DNA from: an uncultured Clostridia bacterium
Lineage (GTDB): Bacteria > Bacillota > Clostridia > TANB77 > CAG-508
Direction: 5' to 3'
DNA length: 43,202 nucleotides
NCBI GenBank assembly: GCA_934178475.1
Contig: CAKPQH010000013.1
Coordinates: 1 to 43,202 of the forward strand
Under the pieces are notes generated by a model, which saw nothing but the letters and a program-made list of their open reading frames with translations, was not told the origin of the DNA and did no database searches. Below are positions 32,777 through 42,100 of the stretch, one piece after another. Within the stretch, counting starts at the first letter, position 1. Every line of letters starts with the position of its first letter. A program made the position numbers and the translations under genes.

Positions 32777-33034
32777 ATGGAATATATATATTATCCAAAA
32801 GGAGTTTGTTCTGTAAAATTTATTTTTAATATAGAAGGTAACATTATAAAAAGTTTACAAATACTAGGAGGGTGTCCAGGCAACACAGTCGGAGTAGCAA
32901 AGTTAGTTCAAGGAAAAGAAATAGACGAAGTAATAGATATATTGAAAGGAATTGAATGTGGAAATAAAGGAACCTCATGTCCAGATCAAATAGCAAATGC
33001 TCTTGAAGAATACAAGAATAAATATATGAAATAA
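32777..33034 (+). CDS. TSCPD-domain protein (TIGR03905-like), 85 aa
   Basis: Small protein with GVCS near the N-terminus, GGCPGNTVGVAKLVQGK in the middle and IECGNKGTSCPDQIANAL toward the end. The TSCPD motif and paired Cys residues place it with the TIGR03905 family, related to a C-terminal region of some ribonucleotide reductases and possibly metal-binding. Function unknown. AAGGAG (32764-32769) stands seven bases before ATG 32777. ATG 32771 is too close to be used. Confidence 0.85.
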   Translation: MEYIYYPKGVCSVKFIFNIEGNIIKSLQILGGCPGNTVGVAKLVQGKEIDEVIDILKGIECGNKGTSCPDQIANALEEYKNKYMK

Positions 33035-33038
33035 GAAT

Positions 33039-33086
33039 AAAAAGAGAATTAAGAAATTGTTTCATCTAAATCTTAATTCTCTTTTT
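33039..33086. terminator. Bidirectional terminator
   Basis: 16-bp perfect stem (33039-33054 with 33071-33086) and 16-base loop with A/T flanks; it lies between the convergent TSCPD and PBP genes. Confidence 0.8.
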
Positions 33087-33091
33087 TTATT

Positions 33092-34963
33092 TTAATTTTG
33101 ATCAGGTTCTATTCCTAAAGAAGGTAAAATTTCAGAAAGTATATTAGCAACTACAGGGCCTGCCGTTTGTCCTCCTTGATGACTAACACCTTGTGGTTTA
33201 TATAAAGTAACCAATACAACAACATCTGTGTTTTCAACGGGAGATATACCAACAAATGATGCAACATATCCTGAGTCAGGATTGCTTTCACTTGGTTCAG
33301 AAGTTCCAGATTTACCACCAACAGAATAACCATTAACTCTTGCAGTTTTACCAGTTCCATTTGTAACAACAGATTGCATCATTGATTTCATCTTATCAGA
33401 AGTATCCTTTGAAATAACTTGTCTAATAGTTTTACTTTGAACATAAGTTGTTTCTGATGAAGATGTTGTTATAGAATTGATTATTTGAGGTTGCATTAAA
33501 TATCCATCATTTACTATTGCACAAACAGCAGAACACATCTGTAAAGGGGTTATAGTAAATCTTTGACCAAATGACATTGTTGCAAGGTCAACAACAGATA
33601 CATCATCTAATTTGTGGAAAATGCCTGATGCTTCACCAGATAGACCTACATTAGTTTTATCAAAGAAACCGAAAGCATCATAATATTTGTATAAAGTGGG
33701 GGAACCAATTCTTCTACCTAATTGTATAAAAGAAGGGTTACAAGAGTCCATAAGTGCTTCTCTTAGAGTTTCGGACTCATGTGGATTGTATGACCTCCAA
33801 CATTTCATATTTCTATCTACCACATGTTCAGATCCTGAACAATAAAAATCATTTGCAACATCTGTTCCTGTAATATTTTCTTCTAAAGCAACAGAAGCAG
33901 TAATTAATTTGAATACAGAACCAGGTTCATATGTTTCTGATACAGAGCGAATTTTCCACATTTTTTGTATTCTTTCACTTTTTTCTTCAGATGTTAAATT
34001 ATCCCAATTATCTGCATAAAATGAAGTTGGAGTAAAAGGAGAATTTAAGTCATAATTAGGATATGATGCATTTGCTAAAATCTTTCCAGTAGAAGGTTGC
34101 ATAACAATTGCATTTCCTCCGCCTTCACATTTATTATCTTCTACTCCTTGTTTTAAATATTTTTCTACTATTTTTTGAATATTGATATCAATTGTTAAAT
34201 CAATATTACTTCCATCTTCAGCTGCCACAAAAGTTTCTTCAGTGTTAGGAATTTCAGATTGAGAAGCATCTATAGAAGTTACTAATTTACCAGAAGTTCC
34301 AGTTAAAAGAGTATTATAAGAATATTCAATTCCACTTAATCCTTTATTATCTGTACCACAAGTTCCTATAAGATTTGAAGCTAAAGTACCATAAGGATAG
34401 TATCTTTTAGAATCTTCGTCTATATTAATCCCAATAGTAATTTTATTATCTTTCATCCATTGTTCTAATTGCTTTACTTTATCTAATTCCACTTTTTTTA
34501 TTATTGTTTCACTAGAAGCGGTACTTGTTACTTTTTTATAAACTTCATCATAATCTAATTCGAAAATTTCAGATAAACCTTTTGCAACAAGTTTTTTTAA
34601 TTCCGCTGTTTTTTCATCTGTTTTACCTTTTATTTTTTTAGGATTTATAGTTATAGTATCAACGGTTTCACTAATTGCAAGTGGAACTCCTGATGAATCA
34701 TAAATGTTTCCTCTTTTACTTGTTATTAATTCACTTGAACTTTGTTGCTTTAATGCAAGTTCAGATAAATGTTCATTATCTATAAATTGAAGGTAAAATA
34801 ATCGTATTACTAAAAGTAAAAAAATAACTACAATAGCAACAATAAATATACTTGTTTTCTTTAAAGATATTGTATTTTTACAATCAATAATATCTTTTTT
34901 TGTTTGAGATATTTGTTTATTATTTTTTACATTTGTTTTTCTTTTAGGATTTCTTTTATCCAT
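33092..34963 (-). CDS. Class B penicillin-binding protein (FtsI/PBP2/SpoVD type), 623 aa
   Basis: DD-transpeptidase that crosslinks peptidoglycan. Cytoplasmic Lys-rich N-terminus, one transmembrane helix (about 37-57), the PBP dimer domain starting KRGNIYDSSGVPLA, then the transpeptidase with SxxK in EPGSVFKLITA (Ser about 351), SxN in MDSCNPSF (about 408) and KSGT in VGGKSGTSEP (about 562). There are no PASTA repeats after the catalytic domain, which argues against a standard SpoVD, but the septal versus elongation role is not resolved. Start ATG 34963 with a weak GGTGAT. It stands alone, not in a dcw cluster. Confidence 0.88.
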   Translation of the reverse strand: MDKRNPKRKTNVKNNKQISQTKKDIIDCKNTISLKKTSIFIVAIVVIFLLLVIRLFYLQFIDNEHLSELALKQQSSSELITSKRGNIYDSSGVPLAISETVDTITINPKKIKGKTDEKTAELKKLVAKGLSEIFELDYDEVYKKVTSTASSETIIKKVELDKVKQLEQWMKDNKITIGINIDEDSKRYYPYGTLASNLIGTCGTDNKGLSGIEYSYNTLLTGTSGKLVTSIDASQSEIPNTEETFVAAEDGSNIDLTIDINIQKIVEKYLKQGVEDNKCEGGGNAIVMQPSTGKILANASYPNYDLNSPFTPTSFYADNWDNLTSEEKSERIQKMWKIRSVSETYEPGSVFKLITASVALEENITGTDVANDFYCSGSEHVVDRNMKCWRSYNPHESETLREALMDSCNPSFIQLGRRIGSPTLYKYYDAFGFFDKTNVGLSGEASGIFHKLDDVSVVDLATMSFGQRFTITPLQMCSAVCAIVNDGYLMQPQIINSITTSSSETTYVQSKTIRQVISKDTSDKMKSMMQSVVTNGTGKTARVNGYSVGGKSGTSEPSESNPDSGYVASFVGISPVENTDVVVLVTLYKPQGVSHQGGQTAGPVVANILSEILPSLGIEPDQN

Positions 34964-35065
34964 ATTATCACCAAAAATATTTTATAGTATTTCAATAAAA
35001 AAATCAATAAAAAAGAAAGATAAAACTGAAACTCAACATAAACTATAGATTTAATAATGATTTTA

Positions 35066-35074
35066 TGTTATACT
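35066..35074 (+). promoter_or_regulatory. rsmA extended -10 promoter
   Basis: TGTTATACT (TG-n-TATACT) with no clear -35, 20 bases before the rsmA start. Confidence 0.5.
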
Positions 35075-35094
35075 AAAACCTAGAGAGGTGAATT

Positions 35095-35961
35095 ATGAGC
35101 GGAGTTTTAGAAGAAACAAATCAATTATTAAAGAAATATAAAATAAGAGCTAATAAAAGTTTAGGACAGAATTTCCTTATAGATGATGAAGTGATATTAG
35201 ATATTGTAAATGGTGCTAATATAGGAGAAAATGATTTAGTAATAGAAATCGGACCGGGACTTGGAAGTATGACAAAACTATTATTAGGAAAAGCAAAAAA
35301 AGTAATTTGCATAGAATTAGATAAAAAAATGATAAAAATACTATGTGAAAGATTTTTTGATAAAAATAATTTAGAAATAATAAATGCTGATGTGTTAAAA
35401 GTTGATTTAAATACATTAATAAAAGAAGAAAAAGCAAAAAACAACATTGAAAATGTTAAAATTGTAGCAAATTTACCATATTATATAACTACACCAATAA
35501 TTATGAAATTAATAGAAGAAAAATTAGATATACAAAATATAACAGTAATGATTCAAAAAGAGGTTGCGGATAGATTAATTGCAATACCTGGAAAAAAAGA
35601 TGCAGGGGCAATAACATATACAATTTATTATTATTGTATAGGAGAGAAAATAAGAGAAGTGCCAAATACATCTTTTGTGCCAGAACCAGAAGTGACATCA
35701 GAAGTAATAAATTTAAATTTAAGAAAAAATCCTGCTGTAACTGTAAAAAATGAAAAAGTGTTTTTTAACATAATAAAAAGTGCATTTATGCAAAGAAGAA
35801 AAACACTATTAAATGCTCTAGTTAATGCAACAGTGTTTAAAAATAAAGAAGAAGGAACTAAAATATTAAATTCAATTGGACTAAATGAAAATGTTCGAGC
35901 AGAAAATTTATCAATAGAAGATTTTGCAAAATTAGCTGATAAATTTATGGAAAATTTATAA
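35095..35961 (+). CDS. rsmA: 16S rRNA (adenine1518/1519-N6) dimethyltransferase, 288 aa
   Basis: KsgA/RsmA dimethylates two adenines in the 3'-terminal hairpin of 16S rRNA late in 30S assembly. SAM-binding Rossmann fold: NKSLGQNFLIDDEV (about 20-33), VIEIGPGLGSMTKLLL (about 49-64), CIELDKKM, ADVLKVDL, and the catalytic NLPYYITTPI (about 125-134). The C-terminal helical domain includes FMQRRKTLLNAL. Length and order are typical. GAGAGGTGA precedes ATG 35095. Confidence 0.95.
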   Translation: MSGVLEETNQLLKKYKIRANKSLGQNFLIDDEVILDIVNGANIGENDLVIEIGPGLGSMTKLLLGKAKKVICIELDKKMIKILCERFFDKNNLEIINADVLKVDLNTLIKEEKAKNNIENVKIVANLPYYITTPIIMKLIEEKLDIQNITVMIQKEVADRLIAIPGKKDAGAITYTIYYYCIGEKIREVPNTSFVPEPEVTSEVINLNLRKNPAVTVKNEKVFFNIIKSAFMQRRKTLLNALVNATVFKNKEEGTKILNSIGLNENVRAENLSIEDFAKLADKFMENL

Positions 35962-35968
35962 ATTGTAT

Positions 35969-35996
35969 TTGAAAAACATTGAGAATATGTTATAAT
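35969..35996 (+). promoter_or_regulatory. Sortase promoter
   Basis: TTGAAA (35969-35974), 16-bp spacer, TGTTATAAT (extended -10; TATAAT 35991-35996). Confidence 0.7.
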
Positions 35997-36036
35997 AAAA
36001 AGGAATTTATATATTTTATTTAGAAAGGAAACATCG

Positions 36037-36810
36037 ATGAATCAAATTTTAGTGACTCAAAAACTGTATGTTACACCAGAGCTAAAAAAGAAAAAAAAGT
36101 TATACAAATTTAATTTTATGTTTTCAATCTTTTTGATGATTGTTTTGTTTTCAGCATATATATATGCTGAATATGATAGAAACAAAAGCGAAGAAATATC
36201 ACAAGATATATTATCAAATATAGAAGTAGCATCAGTTGATGATGACACAACTATAGATGAAGAAGATGATGTATGGGTGTTTGTGATAAGTGGAAAAGAA
36301 ACATCAAAAGTAAATACAAACAAAGTAACTACAAATAATAACAACAATAATAATGTTATTACAAATGAAGAAAAAAAAGAGAAAAAATTAATTGGAACAT
36401 ATACAGCATCTGATGGAAATACATATAACACAGTCGGAACAGTAATAATACCATCAATAAATGTTGAATATCCAATCCTTTCAGAGACCACAGATGCATT
36501 ACTTAAAGTATCGGTATGTAAATTCTGGGGTGCTGATCCAAATGAAGTAGGAAATTTATGTATAGCAGGACATAATTATAGAAATAAAAGATTTTTTAGT
36601 AAAGTCCCTAATTTGTCAGTAGGTGATATTATACAAATAAAAGATTTAAAAGAAAAAACTTTGAATTATAAAGTTTTTGATAAGTATACCGTTGATCCTT
36701 CAGATGTAAGATGTACAAGTCAAGTTACTAATGGAAAGAAAATAGTTACATTAATAACATGTACAAATGATAGCTCACAAAGAGTTGTTGTTAAAGCAGT
36801 AGCAGAATAA
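36037..36810 (+). CDS. Sortase (class D/E-like), 257 aa
   Basis: Membrane-anchored cysteine transpeptidase. One transmembrane helix (about 27-45) precedes a polar linker with an Asn run (about 102-108) and the sortase beta-barrel. Catalytic His lies in CIAGHNYRN (about 179), Cys in TLITCTND (about 242) and Arg in SSQRVVVKA (about 249). The strand GTVIIPSINVEYPIL opens the catalytic domain. No LPxTG-type substrate is encoded nearby, so it acts on targets elsewhere. AGAAAGGA precedes ATG 36037. Confidence 0.88.
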   Translation: MNQILVTQKLYVTPELKKKKKLYKFNFMFSIFLMIVLFSAYIYAEYDRNKSEEISQDILSNIEVASVDDDTTIDEEDDVWVFVISGKETSKVNTNKVTTNNNNNNNVITNEEKKEKKLIGTYTASDGNTYNTVGTVIIPSINVEYPILSETTDALLKVSVCKFWGADPNEVGNLCIAGHNYRNKRFFSKVPNLSVGDIIQIKDLKEKTLNYKVFDKYTVDPSDVRCTSQVTNGKKIVTLITCTNDSSQRVVVKAVAE

Positions 36811-36893
36811 AAAGAAAATAAAAAATATTTCGTTCTAAGAAATTCCTCATGCGAATACTATTAAATAAATGTATTTGTATGGGGGCTTTATTT

Positions 36894-37166
36894 ATGAAAG
36901 GAATATCAATTGAACAACGCGCTATAAATCTGGCGCATTATATAATAGAAACTAAAGATACAGTAAGAGGAGCAGCTAAAAAATATGGAATTTCTAAAAG
37001 TACAGTACATAAAGATGTTTCAGACAGATTGCTTAAGATAAACCCTGTTTTAGCAAAAGAAGTCAGAATAATATTAGATGAAAATAAAGCAGAAAGGCAT
37101 CTTAGAGGGGGAATGGCAACCAAGAAAAAATATGAAAATAAAAAACATAATAGAGTAGCTATATAA
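36894..37166 (+). CDS. spoIIID: Sporulation transcription factor SpoIIID, 90 aa
   Basis: Mother-cell DNA-binding protein that adjusts the sigma-E regulon. MKGISIEQRAINLAHYIIET followed by KDTVRGAAKKYGISKSTVHKDVSDRL (helix-turn-helix about 22-45) is nearly diagnostic, with the basic tail (AERHLRGGMATKKKYENK) that makes the second DNA contact. Start: GGGGG (36881-36885) lies eight bases before ATG 36894. An in-frame ATG at 36849 would add 15 unrelated residues. I could not identify a sure sigma-E promoter. Confidence 0.93.
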   Translation: MKGISIEQRAINLAHYIIETKDTVRGAAKKYGISKSTVHKDVSDRLLKINPVLAKEVRIILDENKAERHLRGGMATKKKYENKKHNRVAI

Positions 37167-37184
37167 AGCTGCTCTATTATGTTT
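37141..37184. terminator. Bidirectional terminator shared by spoIIID and the GIY-YIG gene
   Basis: 19-bp stem (37141-37159 with 37166-37184, one G-T pair), 6-base loop. It contains the stop codons of both convergent genes. Confidence 0.85.
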
Positions 37185-37494
37185 TTAAATCGTATTTTTG
37201 ATATACAGAACAATCAAATTTTTCATAAAAAAAATCGTCAAGGTCGGAATTATTATTTATTAAATTTTCTTTTTGGATTTTAGATAATCGTTTTATATGA
37301 TATTCTAATTTTGAAGCTTCAGATTTATTAGAAGATTGCCAAGCAATTTCTAATTTTATAGCAGAATGTACATAAGTGTATTTTGCACATTTTTCGGATT
37401 TTGAAAAATGTTCTTCAAATCTTCGTTCCAAATCATTTGTAATTCCTGTATAAAGAGAATTATCTTTACAACGGATAATATAAGTATAATACAT
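37177..37494 (-). CDS. GIY-YIG domain protein (YhbQ/UPF0213 type), 105 aa
   Basis: MYYTYIIRCKDNSLYTGITN carries the paired strands (Y-I-I and Y-T-G), followed by DLERRFEEHF and the conserved EIAWQSSNKSEASKLEYHIK with the metal-binding Glu. The size is that of single-domain YhbQ-like proteins; a DNA-related nuclease role is presumed. Its stop overlaps the shared terminator. It lies 12 bases after the AIM24-like gene on the same strand and is probably cotranscribed. Confidence 0.88.
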   Translation of the reverse strand: MYYTYIIRCKDNSLYTGITNDLERRFEEHFSKSEKCAKYTYVHSAIKLEIAWQSSNKSEASKLEYHIKRLSKIQKENLINNNSDLDDFFYEKFDCSVYQKYDLKT

Positions 37495-37506
37495 AAAGCC
37501 CTCTTA

Positions 37507-38187
37507 TTATTTTGAAGGAATCCTTGAAATAATTCTACCTGCAAAGTCATTAAAGTTTTGAGTTTGTAAAATAACTTTTCCAGGACCAACAAGTTTAGTT
37601 AAGAACAAACCTTCTCCACCAAAGAAAATATTAGATAATCCTTTTACGGTTTCAATTTCATATGAAACAGATTTATCAAAAGCTACTATATTCCCAGTAT
37701 CGACTTTTAAAACTTCACCAGGAGCTAAATTTTTCTCTACAATATCACCATCAACTTCTAAAAAAGCGTGGCCAATTCCAGAAATATCTTCTAAAATAAA
37801 TCCTTCTCCACCAAATAATCCAGATGTAAATCTTTTAGTTAAAGTAACTTTCAAATTAACACTTTTTTCAGAACATAAAAAAGCACCTTTTTGAGCTATA
37901 ATTCCATTTGGATAATCTGCTAAATTTATAGGAACTATTTGACCAGGAAGTGTAGAAGCAAATGTGATTTTTGCATCTTGTTTTTCAGCAGTATATAAAT
38001 TCATAAATAAAGATTCACCTGCGAACATTCTTCCTAAACCTTTCATAATTCCACCATTAGTATTTGTAGACATTTTTATTCCCTCAGTTTGCCAACACAT
38101 ACCTCCTGATTGAGATACCATAGTTTCACCAGAATTCAAAGTGATTTCAACAGCTGGAACTGTCTGACCGATTAATTCATATTTCAT
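37507..38187 (-). CDS. TIGR00266/AIM24-family protein, 226 aa
   Basis: Tandem beta-helix-like repeats characteristic of the AIM24/TIGR00266 family: VEITLNSGETMVSQSGGMCW at the N-terminus, FASTLPGQIVPINL, QKGAFLCSEKSVNLKVTLTK, GLFGGEGFILEDISGIGHAF and a second FFGGEGLFLTKLVGPGKV. A typical single-domain member; biochemical function unknown. Start: AAAGGGGTG stands six bases before ATG 38187 (MKYELIGQ). GTG 38196 lies in that site and is rejected. Confidence 0.88.
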   Translation of the reverse strand: MKYELIGQTVPAVEITLNSGETMVSQSGGMCWQTEGIKMSTNTNGGIMKGLGRMFAGESLFMNLYTAEKQDAKITFASTLPGQIVPINLADYPNGIIAQKGAFLCSEKSVNLKVTLTKRFTSGLFGGEGFILEDISGIGHAFLEVDGDIVEKNLAPGEVLKVDTGNIVAFDKSVSYEIETVKGLSNIFFGGEGLFLTKLVGPGKVILQTQNFNDFAGRIISRIPSK

Positions 38188-38218
38188 AAAATACACCCCT
38201 TTAAATTATTATAATATA

Positions 38219-38246
38219 ATTATATATAAACTGAAAAAAATGTCAA
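38219..38246 (-). promoter_or_regulatory. Promoter of the AIM24-like / GIY-YIG unit
   Basis: Read on the minus strand: TTGACA (38246-38241), 16-bp spacer, TATAAT (38224-38219). Confidence 0.7.
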
Positions 38247-38347
38247 TTAATAATATAAATTATTAATTTTAAAATTAATTTAAGTTTAACTAAAAAGGTT
38301 ATATAAGCATAGTATAATATAGATATTATTTTATGGAGGATTTTATG

Positions 38348-39028
38348 ATGGCAAGAATATTAGTATTTAATAATGATACAAATAGAATGGAAAGGTATAC
38401 AAGAGGAGAAAATGAAGCTATGCCATATAATACAAATGGAACATTAAGAGTAAGAGAATTTAGAGGATCTAGTAAGTCTAATATTTTATGGACAACAAAA
38501 AGGACTATGCAAAGTTGGAATAGTCAAAGATATATATGGAAAAGAGGAATACCGGTTGGATTTGCCTTTAAAAGATCATATGAAGGAGGACATGGAACTC
38601 AATCACAACATTATGCTGGGGTAGCGTTTGATGTTGGACAGACATATAGTGCAGCTAATAGGAGAGCATTATGGAACAGTGCCAAATCTTCAGGAGTGTG
38701 GTCATATGTAGAACCGTTGCCATATACTCCAACATGGGTTCACTGGGATAAAAGATATGGAACTCCAGCATGCTCAAGTGGAGGATATCCTATAGTAAGA
38801 AGGGGAAGTGTAGGTGTGTATGTGTTAATAGCACAAGATGATTTAAATACTTTAGGATATAATACGGGAGGACTAGATGGAATTTTTGGAACAAAAACAT
38901 ATGAGGCAGTGAGAAGGTATCAATCTAGAGCAGGTTTAACTGTAGATGGAATAGTAGGATGCAATACATGGAGAGGTTTACAAGAAGCAGTAATAGGAAC
39001 AGGAGCAACAAATACAACAATAAATTAA
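38348..39028 (+). CDS. M15-like peptidase + peptidoglycan-binding domain protein, 226 aa
   Basis: The N-terminal region (about 1-135) resembles M15-type D,D/L,D-peptidases: GGHGTQSQHYAGVAFDVGQ supplies H...H-x-x-G-x-x-x-D and TWVHWDKRYG the last His. The C-terminal peptidoglycan-binding domain (about 150-217) reads VLIAQDDLNTLGYNTGGLDG then IFGTKTYEAVRRYQ and LTVDGIVGCNTWRGL. No signal peptide is visible, so it may leave by lysis or holin, or act on cortex in the mother cell. Start: GGAGG (38335-38339) fits ATG 38348 (eight bases); ATG 38345 is nearly as good. The -10 TATAAT is at 38313-38318. Confidence 0.8.
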   Translation: MARILVFNNDTNRMERYTRGENEAMPYNTNGTLRVREFRGSSKSNILWTTKRTMQSWNSQRYIWKRGIPVGFAFKRSYEGGHGTQSQHYAGVAFDVGQTYSAANRRALWNSAKSSGVWSYVEPLPYTPTWVHWDKRYGTPACSSGGYPIVRRGSVGVYVLIAQDDLNTLGYNTGGLDGIFGTKTYEAVRRYQSRAGLTVDGIVGCNTWRGLQEAVIGTGATNTTIN

Positions 39029-39087
39029 ATTTGGGGGACAGTCCTTTTTTGAAAATATTTTCAAAAAAGGACTGTCCCCAAATTTAA
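39025..39087. repeat. REP/MITE-like palindrome
   Basis: About 30-base arms repeat in inverse order: AAATTTGGGGACAGTCC followed by TTTTTTGAAAA on the left (with one extra G), and the exact complement on the right, around a short AT loop. Such GGGGACAGTCC palindromes are dispersed intergenic repeats, often linked to IS200-type REP transposases. It overlaps the stop codon of the upstream gene and its right-hand stem could also stop transcription. Confidence 0.7.
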
Positions 39088-39099
39088 AGAGTATAAGTA

Positions 39100-39128
39100 T
39101 TGAATTTTTTGAAAAAATGTTATATAAT
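39100..39128 (+). promoter_or_regulatory. Promoter of the SNF2 helicase
   Basis: TTGAAT (39100-39105), 17-bp spacer, TATAAT (39123-39128). Confidence 0.65.
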
Positions 39129-39161
39129 AATACTTCAAAATATCGATAAGGAGAAACCCAA

Positions 39162-42100
39162 ATGCTAATAAATAAAAATTTATCTAGAGAGTTATATGAA
39201 GACGCAGGGGAAGAAAAAATAAAAAAAGCAAAGGAATATGTAAAACAAGGTAATGTTAATATAATTGAATCTGACTATGAGGATATGAATAACTTTGATG
39301 TTGTTGCAAAAGTTTTAGGAAAATCAAATGAAAAATATAAAGTTCACATATATATAAAAAATGCAGAATTAGAGAGCATATCTTGTACATGTTTTGATTA
39401 TTCAAAAAACTATCATACATGTAAACATATAATTGCAACATTATTGAGATATGAACAGACTAAATTCTGGGATAAAGAATATGAAGCAAAAATAAAAAGA
39501 GATGAAACAAAAGGAATGAGACTAAATGAGGCAAGGTATAGAGGGTTTAAAAATATAGTTACGCAATTTTATAATGACGAAATAGAAAAAATAAATAAAG
39601 ATGATTTTATTAATAAAGCAAAAGAAAAAGTAAAGATTGATACAAAAATTATTTATGATAAATTTTCAGGAAATATAAAATTAGAATTTAAAATAGGAAA
39701 TAAAAGAATGTATAAAATAAAAGACTTGTCTGAATTTTATACAAGAATGTCTAATCACGAATACTATAAATATGGAGAAAAGTTGGAATTTTTACATATT
39801 AAAGAAAACTTTGAAGAAGAAAGTAGAGAACTTTTGGATTTTATAATGAAATATTCTGAAGTATTAAAATGTACATCAAATGTATACAAACATAATTATT
39901 ATGGAAATACCATAACCCAGTCAGAAATGATTTTGGGCGAGAGTATGATTGATGAGGCATTTGAAATATTAAAGAATAAAAAAGTAGCTTTTGAAAAAGA
40001 TTTTTTATCAGGAAATATAAATTTTATAGAAGGAAATCCAAAAATAGAATTTACATTATCTAAAGAAAACGAGGATGAATTTAAAATTGAACCAAATGTA
40101 GATTTATATAATTTAGTTTTTATAAAAGGAAAAAATAACTTATATATTTTGAAAGATTTTGATTTATACAAATGCGATTCAAACTTTAAGCATACTACAT
40201 TAAAATTAATAAAAGCATTTAAAAATATATATTCAAATGAAGTTTATTTAAGAAAAGAGGATTTACAAGAATTATATTCAATTATCATTCCTAAAATTGG
40301 AAAATCAATAAAAATATCAGGATTTGAAGAAAGAGATATAGAAGACTATATTCCAAAAAAATTAAATGTAAAAGTATATCTTGATTTTGATAATAACGAT
40401 TATATTGTTGCTGATACAAGATTTATATATGATGAAATTGAGTTTAATCCATTAGACGAACATATTTCTCAAGAAATAAAAAGAAATATGATGGAAGAAA
40501 ATAAAGCTTTGAATATCTTTAGAAGAACAGGATTTATGTTAGATAAAAGGAATTCAAGATTTATATTACCAGATGATGAGAAAATATATGAATTTTTATC
40601 AAATGATATTAAAGAATATATGGAAAAATTTGAAATTTTAGTTACAGATAGATTTAAAACAAAAGAAATCAGACAACCTAAAATAGGTGCAATTGGAGTA
40701 AAAGTTGAAAATGATTTACTTTCAATCGATTTAAATAAACTTAATATAGATATTTCAGAATTAAAAGAAATAATGGAAAAATATCAATTAAAAAAGAAGT
40801 ATCATAGATTAAAAGACGGAAGTTTTGTTTCATTAGAAGAAAACCAAGATATGGAGTTTTTAGATAAGTTAGCTAATGGAATGGATATTAATTATAAAAA
40901 TGTATACAACAATGACATAAAATTGCCAGTAAATAGAACACTATATCTAAATGAATTACTAAAAAATGTTCCTAATTTAAAAATAACAAAAAATGATAAA
41001 TATAAGGAAATAGTAAATGACTTACAAATCGATAATACAGAAGAAGTAATTGCTCCAAAAGGTTTTGAAAACATTTTGAGAGATTATCAAAAAACAGGTT
41101 ATAAGTGGCTTAAAAATCTAGATAATTATAATTTAGGTGGAATACTTGCTGATGACATGGGATTAGGAAAGACTATACAAATGCTATCTTTAATAGTAGA
41201 CTATGTAGAAAATAAAAAAGAAAATAAAAAAACATCTTTGGTTGTATCTCCTAGTTCACTTGCTTTAAATTGGTTTAAAGAATCAGAAAAATATGCAAAT
41301 AATTTAAAGACATTAGTTATACATGGAAACGCAAATGAAAGAAAAGAAAGTCTTTCAAAGATAGAAAATTATAATTTAATTATAACATCATATGATTTGT
41401 TAAAAAGAGATATTGAATTATATAAAGAAAAGAACTATATATTTAAATATATAATTGCAGATGAAGCACAATATCTAAAAAATAGTAATACTCAAAATGC
41501 AAAAGCAATAAAGGAGCTTAAAGCAGAAACTAGATTCGCTCTAACAGGAACGCCAATAGAAAATTCTTTATCTGAATTATGGTCTATTTTTGATTTTATT
41601 ATGCCTGGATATTTATTTACATATAAGAAATTTAAAAACTTATACGAAATACCAATAGTAAAAGACAATGATAAAAAAGCTATGACAAAATTAAAAATGC
41701 TTATTAGTCCATTTATATTAAGGAGAACAAAAAAAGAAGTGCTTACAGAATTGCCAGATAAAACAATAACAATTTTAGAAAATACAATGCAAGAAGAGCA
41801 AGAAAAAATATATATGACATATTTATCACAAATAAAGAAAGAGATAAGTGATGAGATAGATATAAATGGATTTGAAAAGAGTCAAATAAAAATATTAGCT
41901 GCACTTACTAGATTAAGACAAATATGCTGCCATCCAAGTCTGTTTATTGATGGATATACTGGTGGAAGTAGTAAATTAAATCAGTGTATAGAAATTGTTG
42001 AAGATGCTGTCAATGCTGGACACAAAATTTTATTATTTTCAGGATATACATCAATGTTTAATATTATAGAAAAAGAATTAAAAAAGAAAAACATTAAATA

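Noticed and set aside
36338..36363. AAC/AAT run in the sortase gene as a possible repeat array or DGR template
   Set aside because: It only encodes an Asn-rich linker; there is no flanking similarity to the variable region.
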